A DNA stretch of 64,000 nt from Orychophragmus violaceus. Its lineage: Eukaryota > Streptophyta > Magnoliopsida > Brassicales > Brassicaceae. Where the stretch lies: positions 70,613,581 through 70,677,580 of the forward strand of contig CM058240.1 of NCBI GenBank assembly GCA_030180135.1, given 5' to 3'. A model generated the notes under the pieces. That model did no database searches, was not told where the DNA came from, and saw only the letters and a list, made by a program, of their open reading frames with translations. The position numbers and the translations under genes were made by a program. This document shows, one piece after another, positions 55,601-64,000 of the stretch (positions are counted from its first letter, which is position 1; every line of letters begins with the position of its first letter).

Positions 55601-58029
55601 TTGCATGCTCTTAAAGGTAAAATGAGAAGCATGTTATACAAGTTTTTGTTCACTTTAAACACCCCCCTAAATAACCCTATTAACAGACAAGAAAGAAACT
55701 TTGATTTTCTAAAATGTCCTATGAGAATCCTAAACAAAACATTTTTACCAAAACTTTTTGAAACATATGTGTCATGGATTGAAGAAATTGGGTGAGGTAA
55801 GACAACTATAAGTTAGTTTTTGCATGCTCTTAAAGGTAGAATGAGAAGCATGTTATACAAGTTTATGTTCACTTTAAACACCCCTAAGTAACCCTACTAA
55901 CAGACAAGAGAGAAACTTTGATCTTCTAAAATGTCCTATGAGAATCCTAAACAAAACATTTTTACCAAAACTTCTTGAAACATATGTGTCATGGATTAGA
56001 GAAATTAGGTGAGGTAAGACAACTATAAGTTAGTTTTTGCATGCTCTTAAAGGTAGAATGAGAAGCATGTTATACAAGTTTATGTTCACTTTAAATACCC
56101 CTAAGTAACCCTACTAACAGACAAGAGAGAAACTTTGATCTTCTAAAATGTCCTATGAGAATCCTAAACAAAACTTTTTTACCAAAACTTCTTGAAACAT
56201 ATGTATCATGGATTGGAGAAATTAGGTGAGGTAAGACAACTATAAGTTAGTTTTTGCATGCTCTTAAAGGTAAAATGAGAAGCATGTTATACAAGTTTTT
56301 GTTCACTTTAAACACCCCCCTAAATAACCCTATTAACAGACAAGAAAGAAACTTTGATTTTCTAAAATGTCCTATGAGAATCCTAAACAAAACATTTTTA
56401 CCAAAACTTTTTGAAACATATGTGTCATGGATTGGAGAAATTGGGTGAGGTAAGACAACTATAAGTTAGTTTTTGCATGCTCTTAAAGGTAGAATGAGAA
56501 GCATGTTATACAAGTTTATGTTCACTTTAAACACCCCTAAGTAACCCTACTAACAGACAAGAGAGAAACTTTGATCTTCTAAAATGTCCTATGAGAATCC
56601 TAAACAAAACATTTTTACCAAAACTTCTTGAAACATATGTGTCATGGATTAGAGAAATTAGGTGAGGTAAGACAACTATAAGTTAGTTTTTGCATGCTCT
56701 TAAAGGTAGAATGAGAAGCATGTTATACAAGTTTATGTTCACTTTAAACACCCCTAAGTAACCCTACTAACAGACAAGAGAGAAACTTTGATCTTCTAAA
56801 ATGTCCTATGAGAATCCTAAACAAAACATTTTTACCAAAACTTCTTGAAACATATGTGTCATGGATTAGAGAAATTAGGTGAGGTAAGACAACTATAAGT
56901 TAGTTTTTGCATGCTCTTAAAGGTAGAATGAGAAGCATGTTATACAAGTTTATGTTCACTTTAAACACCCCTAAGTAACACTACTAACAGACAAGAAAGA
57001 AACTTTGATCTTCTAAAATATCCTATGAGAATCCTAAACAAAACATTTTTACCAAAACTTTTTGAAACATATGTGTCATGGATTGGAGAAATTGGGTGAG
57101 GTAAGACAACTATAAGTTAGTTTTTGCATGCTCTTAAAGGTAGAATGAGAAGCATGTTATACAAGTTTATGTTCACTTTAAACACCCCTAAGTAACCCTA
57201 CTAACAGACAAGAGAGAAACTTTGATCTTCTAAAATGTCCTATGAGAATCCTAAACAAAACATTTTTACCAAAACTTCTTGAAACATATGTGTCATGGAT
57301 TAGAGAAATTAGGTGAGGTAAGACAACTATAAGTTAGTTTTTGCATGCTCTTAAAGGTAGAATGAGAAGCATGTTATACAAGTTTATGTTCACTTTAAAC
57401 ACCCCTAAGTAACCCTACTAACAGACAAGAGAGAAACTTTGATCTTCTAAAATGTCCTATGAGAATCCTAAACAAAACATTTTTACCAAAACTTCTTGAA
57501 ACATATGTATCATGGATTGGAGAAATTAGGTGAGGTAAGACAACTATAAGTTAGTTTTTGCATGCTCTTAAAGGTAAAATGAGAAGCATGTTATACAAGT
57601 TTTTGTTCACTTTAAACACCCCCCTAAATAACCCTATTAACAGACAAGAAAGAAACTTTGATTTTCTAAAATGTCCTATGAGAATCCTAAACAAAACATT
57701 TTTACCAAAACTTTTTGAAACATATGTGTCATGGATTGGAGAAATTGGGTGAGGTAAGACAACTATAAGTTAGTTTTTGCATGCTCTTAAAGGTAGAATG
57801 AGAAGCATGTTATACAAGTTTATGTTCACTTTAAACACCCCTAAGTAACCCTACTAACAGACAAGAGAGAAACTTTGATCTTCTAAAATGTCCTATGAGA
57901 ATCCTAAACAAAACATTTTTACCAAAACTTTTTGAAACATATGTGTCATGGATTGGAGAAATTGGGTGAGGTAAGACAACTATAAGTTAGTTTTTGCATG
58001 CTCTTAAAGGTAGAATGAGAAGCATGTTA

Positions 58030-61000
58030 TACAAGTTTATGTTCACTTTAAACACCCCCCTAAATAACCCTATTAACAGACAAGAAAGAAACTTTGATTT
58101 TCTAAAATGTCCTATGAGAATCCTAAACAAAACATTTTAACCAAAACTTTTTGAAACATATGTGTCATGGATTGGAGAAATTGGGTGAGGTAAGACAACT
58201 ATAAGTTAGTTTTTGCATGCTCTTAAAGGTAGAATGAGAAGCATGTTATACAAGTTTATGTTCACTTTAAACACCCCTAAGTAACCCTACAAACAGACAA
58301 GAGAGAAACTTTGATCTTCTAAAATGTCCTATGAGAATCCTAAACAAAACATTTTTACCAAAACTTCTTGAAACATATGTGTCATGGATTAGAGAAATTA
58401 GGTGAGGTAAGACAACTATAAGTTAGTTTTTGCATGCTCTTAAAGGTAGAATGAGAAGCATGTTATACAAGTTTATGTTCACTTTAAACACCCCTAAGTA
58501 ACCCTACTAACAGACAAGAGAGAAACTTTGATCTTCTAAAATGTCCTATGAGAATCCTAAACAAAACATTTTTACCAAAACTTCTTGAAACATATGTGTC
58601 ATGGATTAGAGAAATTAGGTGAGGTAAGACAACTATAAGTTAGTTTTTGCATGCTCTTAACGGTAGAATGAGAAGCATGTTATACAAGTTTATGTTCACT
58701 TTAAACACCCCTAAGTAACCCTACTAACAGACAAGAAAGAAACTTTGATCTTCTAAAATGTCCTATGAGAATCCTAAACAAAACTTTTTTACCAAAACTT
58801 CTTGAAACATATGTATCATGGATTGGAGAAATTAGGTGAGGTAAGACAACTATAAGTTAGTTTTTGCATGCTCTTAAAGGTAGAATGAGAAGCATGTTAT
58901 ACAAGTTTTTGTTCACTTTAAACACCCCCCTAAATAACCCTATTAACAGACAAGAAAGAAACTTTGATTTTCTAAAATGTCCTATGAGAATCCTAAACAA
59001 AACATTTTTACCAAAACTTTTTGAAAAATATGTGTCATGGATTGGAGAAATTGGGTGAGGTAAGACAACTATAAGTTAGTTTTTGCATGCTCTTAAAGGT
59101 AGAATGAGAAGCATGTTATACAAGTTTATGTTCACTTTAAACACCCCTAAGTAACCCTACTAACAGACAAGAGAGAAACTTTGATCTTCTAAAATGTCCT
59201 ATGAGAATCCTAAACAAAATATTTTTACCAAAACTTCTTGAAACATATGTGTCATGGATTAGAGAAATTAGGTGAGGTAAGACAACTATAAGTTAGTTTT
59301 TGCATGCTCTTAAAGGTAGAATGAGAAGCATGTTATACAAGTTTATGTTCACTTTAAACACCCCTAAGTAACCCTACTAACAGACAAGAAAGAAACTTTG
59401 ATCTTCTAAAATGTCCTATGAGAATCCTAAACAAAACTTTTTTACCAAAACTTCTTGAAACATATGTATCATGGATTGGAGAAATTGGGTGAGGTAAGAC
59501 AACTATAAGTTAGTTTTTGCATGCTCTTAAAGGTAGAATGAGAAGCATGTTATACAAGTTTATGTTCACTTTAAACACCCCTAAGTAACCCTACTAACAG
59601 ACAAGAGAGAAACTTTGATCTTCTAAAATGTCCTATGAGAATCCTAAACAAAACATTTTTACCAAAACTTCTTGAAACATATGTGTCATGGATTAGAGAA
59701 ATTAGGTGAGGTAAGACAACTATAAGTTAGTTTTTGCATGCTCTTAAAGGTAGAATGAGAAGCATGTTATACAAGTTTATGTTCACTTTAAACACCCCTA
59801 AGTAACCCTACTAACAGACAAGAGAGAAACTTTGATCTTCTAAAATGTCCTATGAGAATCCTAAACAAAACATTTTTACCAAAACTTCTTGAAACATATG
59901 TGTCATGGATTAGAGAAATTAGGTGAGGTAAGACAACTATAAGTTAGTTTTTGCATGCTCTTAAAGGTAGAATGAGAAGCATGTTATACAAGTTTATGTT
60001 CACTTTAAACACCCCCCTAAATAACCCTATTAACTGACAAGAAAGAAACTTTGATCTTCTAAAATGTCCTATGAGAATCCTAAACAAAACATTTTTACCA
60101 AAATTTCTTGAAACATATGTGTCATGGATTGGAGAAATTAGGTGAGGTAAGACAACTATAAGATAGTTTTTGTATGCTCTTAAAGGAAGAATGACAAGAA
60201 TGTTATACAAGTTTATGTTCTTTTAAACACCCCTAAGTAACACTACTAACAGACAAGAAAGAAACTTTGATCTTCTAAAATATCCTATGAGAATCCTAAA
60301 CAAAACATTTTTACCAAAACTTTTTGAAACATATGTGTCATGGATTGGAGAAATTGGGTGAGGTAAGACAACTATAAGTTAGTTTTTGCATGCTCTTAAA
60401 GGTAGAATGAGAAGCATGTTATACAAGTTTATGTTCACTTTAAACACCCCTAAGTAACCCTACTAACAGACAAGAGAGAAACTTTGATCTTCTAAAATGT
60501 CCTATGAGAATCCTAAACAAAACATTTTTACCAAAACTTCTTGAAACATATGTGTCATGGATTAGAGAAATTAGGTGAGGTAAGACAACTATAAGTTAGT
60601 TTTTGCATGCTCTTAAAGGTAGAATGAGAAGCATGTTATACAAGTTTATGTTCACTTTAAATACCCCTAAGTAACCCTACTAACAGACAAGAGAGAAACT
60701 TTGATCTTCTAAAATGTCCTATGAGAATCCTAAACAAAACATTTTTACCAAAACTTCTTGAAACATATGTGTCATGGATTAGAGAAATTAGGTGAGGTAA
60801 GACAACTATAAGTTAGTTTTTGCATGCTCTTAAAGGTAGAATGAGAAGCATGTTATACAAGTTTATGTTCACTTTAAACACCCCTAAGTAACCCTACTAA
60901 CAGACAAGAAAGAAACTTTGATCTTCTAAAATGTCCTATGAGAATCCTAAACAAAACTTTTTTACCAAAACTTCTTGAAACATATGTATCATGGATTGGA

Positions 61001-62900
61001 GAAATTAGGTGAGGTAAGACAACTATAAGTTAGTTTTTGCATGCTCTTAAAGGTAAAATGAGAAGCATGTTATACAAGTTTTTGTTCACTTTAAACACCC
61101 CCCTAAATAACCCTATTAACAGACAAGAAAGAAACTTTGATTTTCTAAAATGTCCTATGAGAATCCTAAACAAAACATTTTAACCAAAACTTTTTGAAAC
61201 ATATGTGTCATGGATTGGAGAAATTGGGTGAGGTAAGACAACTATAAGTTAGTTTTTGCATGCTCTTAAAGGTAGAATGAGAAGCATGTTATACAAGTTT
61301 ATGTTCACTTTAAACACCCCTAAGTAACCCTACAAACAGACAAGAGAGAAACTTTGATCTTCTAAAATGTCCTATGAGAATCCTAAACAAAACATTTTTA
61401 CCAAAACTTCTTGAAACATATGTGTCATGGATTAGAGAAATTAGGTGAGGTAAGACAACTATAAGTTAGTTTTTGCATGCTCTTAAAGGTAGAATGAGAA
61501 GCATGTTATACAAGTTTATGTTCACTTTAAACACCCCTAAGTAACCCTACTAACAGACAAGAGAGAAACTTTGATCTTCTAAAATGTCCTATGAGAATCC
61601 TAAACAAAACATTTTTACCAAAACTTCTTGAAACATATGTGTCATGGATTAGAGAAATTAGGTGAGGTAAGACAACTATAAGTTAGTTTTTGCATGCTCT
61701 TAACGGTAGAATGAGAAGCATGTTATACAAGTTTATGTTCACTTTAAACACCCCTAAGTAACCCTACTAACAGACAAGAAAGAAACTTTGATCTTCTAAA
61801 ATGTCCTATGAGAATCCTAAACAAAACTTTTTTACCAAAACTTCTTGAAACATATGTATCATGGATTGGAGAAATTAGGTGAGGTAAGACAACTATAAGT
61901 TAGTTTTTGCATGCTCTTAAAGGTAGAATGAGAAGCATGTTATACAAGTTTTTGTTCACTTTAAACACCCCCCTAAATAACCCTATTAACAGACAAGAAA
62001 GAAACTTTGATTTTCTAAAATGTCCTATGAGAATCCTAAACAAAACATTTTTACCAAAACTTTTTGAAAAATATGTGTCATGGATTGGAGAAATTGGGTG
62101 AGGTAAGACAACTATAAGTTAGTTTTTGCATGCTCTTAAAGGTAGAATGAGAAGCATGTTATACAAGTTTATGTTCACTTTAAACACCCCTAAGTAACCC
62201 TACTAACAGACAAGAGAGAAACTTTGATCTTCTAAAATGTCCTATGAGAATCCTAAACAAAATATTTTTACCAAAACTTCTTGAAACATATGTGTCATGG
62301 ATTAGAGAAATTAGGTGAGGTAAGACAACTATAAGTTAGTTTTTGCATGCTCTTAAAGGTAGAATGAGAAGCATGTTATACAAGTTTATGTTCACTTTAA
62401 ACACCCCTAAGTAACCCTACTAACAGACAAGAAAGAAACTTTGATCTTCTAAAATGTCCTATGAGAATCCTAAACAAAACTTTTTTACCAAAACTTCTTG
62501 AAACATATGTATCATGGATTGGAGAAATTGGGTGAGGTAAGACAACTATAAGTTAGTTTTTGCATGCTCTTAAAGGTAGAATGAGAAGCATGTTATACAA
62601 GTTTATGTTCACTTTAAACACCCCTAAGTAACCCTACTAACAGACAAGAGAGAAACTTTGATCTTCTAAAATGTCCTATGAGAATCCTAAACAAAACATT
62701 TTTACCAAAACTTCTTGAAACATATGTGTCATGGATTAGAGAAATTAGGTGAGGTAAGACAACTATAAGTTAGTTTTTGCATGCTCTTAAAGGTAGAATG
62801 AGAAGCATGTTATACAAGTTTATGTTCACTTTAAACACCCCTAAGTAACCCTACTAACAGACAAGAGAGAAACTTTGATCTTCTAAAATGTCCTATGAGA
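58030..62900 (+). repeat. Duplicated 14-monomer unit (3043-bp period), related to 48.4-51.4 kb
   Basis: ATTTTAACC (58138/61181), TTAACGG (58661/61703), type A with GAAAAATATG (58864/61907), AAAATATTTTTACC (59219/62262) and a C monomer ending ATTGGGTGAGG (near 59487/62529) recur about 3043 bp apart. The same markers match 48.4-51.4 kb at offsets of 8481 and 11,524, so this is a further copy of the 13-monomer region with an added monomer. Confidence 0.75.
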
Positions 62901-64000
62901 ATCCTAAACAAAACATTTTTACCAAAACTTCTTGAAACATATGTGTCATGGATTAGAGAAATTAGGTGAGGTAAGACAACTATAAGTTAGTTTTTGCATG
63001 CTCTTAAAGGTAGAATGAGAAGCATGTTATACAAGTTTATGTTCACTTTAAACACCCCTAAGTAACCCTACTAACAGACAAGAAAGAAACTTTGATCTTC
63101 TAAAATGTCCTATGAGAATCCTAAACAAAACTTTTTTACCAAAACTTCTTGAAACATATGTATCATGGATTGGAGAAATTAGGTGAGGTAAGACAACTAT
63201 AAGTTAGTTTTTGCATGCTCTTAAAGGTAAAATGAGAAGCATGTTATACAAGTTTTTGTTCACTTTAAACACCCCCCTAAATAACCCTATTAACAGACAA
63301 GAAAGAAACTTTGATTTTCTAAAATGTCCTATGAGAATCCTAAACAAAACATTTTAACCAAAACTTTTTGAAACATATGTGTCATGGATTGGAGAAATTG
63401 GGTGAGGTAAGACAACTATAAGTTAGTTTTTGCATGCTCTTAAAGGTAGAATGAGAAGCATGTTATACAAGTTTATGTTCACTTTAAACACCCCTAAGTA
63501 ACCCTACAAACAGACAAGAGAGAAACTTTGATCTTCTAAAATGTCCTATGAGAATCCTAAACAAAACATTTTTACCAAAACTTCTTGAAACATATGTGTC
63601 ATGGATTAGAGAAATTAGGTGAGGTAAGACAACTATAAGTTAGTTTTTGCATGCTCTTAAAGGTAGAATGAGAAGCATGTTATACAAGTTTATGTTCACT
63701 TTAAACACCCCTAAGTAACCCTACTAACAGACAAGAGAGAAACTTTGATCTTCTAAAATGTCCTATGAGAATCCTAAACAAAACATTTTTACCAAAACTT
63801 CTTGAAACATATGTGTCATGGATTAGAGAAATTAGGTGAGGTAAGACAACTATAAGTTAGTTTTTGCATGCTCTTAACGGTAGAATGAGAAGCATGTTAT
63901 ACAAGTTTATGTTCACTTTAAACACCCCTAAGTAACCCTACTAACAGACAAGAAAGAAACTTTGATCTTCTAAAATGTCCTATGAGAATCCTAAACAAAA

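Larger units (their letters stand above)
32289..64000 (+). repeat. Satellite array, block 4 (uninterrupted, 31.7 kb)
   Basis: About 146 monomers, all in one orientation, running off the window end. No transposon, gene or inversion was seen. Type A monomers are interspersed with B and C in changing order. From about 51,900 to 57,600 the type A monomers carry AAAGGTAAAATGAG, while most others have AAAGGTAGAATGAG, so this subregion has its own subfamily. Some divergent monomers (near 45,800, 48,640 and 60,170) have ATAAGATAGTTTTTGTATG and GGAAGAATGACAAGAATG. Confidence 0.97.

Noticed and set aside
32289..64000. CENP-B box in the satellite
   Set aside because: I looked for the TTCG...CGGG pattern and saw none in the monomer consensus; the unit is AT-rich with almost no CG.

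Overview
The window is a plant (eudicot) satellite-DNA array interrupted by three complete LTR retrotransposons. I see no host gene. About 46 kb is a head-to-tail satellite with a 217-219 bp monomer, roughly 210 copies, all in one orientation. The remaining 18 kb is one Ty3/gypsy and two Ty1/copia elements, each flanked by a 5-bp target-site duplication made of satellite sequence. The plant assignment rests on the polyprotein types, the initiator-tRNA-Met primer sites and the low-GC satellite. Brassicaceae is my best guess from the style of the copia Gag, but I do not recognise the satellite and would not name a species. A long homogeneous array carrying a CRM-like gypsy element suggests centromeric or pericentromeric DNA, which sequence alone cannot prove.

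Layout: satellite block 1 (1-6045); Ty3/gypsy element, plus strand (6046-12803, 950-bp LTRs, intact 1594-residue Gag-Pol running into the 3' LTR); satellite block 2 (12804-16403); copia element 1, plus strand (16404-21957, 373-bp LTRs, reading frame broken by two in-frame TAG codons); satellite block 3 (21958-26503); copia element 2, minus strand (26504-32288, 515-bp LTRs, intact 1474-residue Gag-Pol); satellite block 4 (32289-64000), uninterrupted to the end.

The satellite has three main monomer types. Type A is 219 bp, with CCCCCCTAAATAACCC, GATTTTC and ATTGGGTGAGG. Type B is 217 bp, with CCCCTAAGTAACCC, AGAGAGAAAC and GGATTAGAG. Type C is 217 bp, with AAAACTTTTTTACC and TGTATCATGGATTGG. 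They form a mosaic of higher-order repeats with periods of 5, 7, 8, 10, 11, 13 and 14 monomers. Private variants shared at fixed offsets show recent segmental duplication and monomer recombination.

Within each element the two LTRs have equal length and I saw no difference between them, so all three insertions look very young. Two of them (gypsy and copia 2) have an empty paralogous site elsewhere in the array, which orders duplication before insertion. The two copia elements share near-identical coding and untranslated regions but have largely unrelated LTR bodies. The gypsy LTR and the copia 3' ends share a hairpin-like motif of about 65 nt whose stems differ in sequence but keep their pairing. 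This is the most unusual signal I found.
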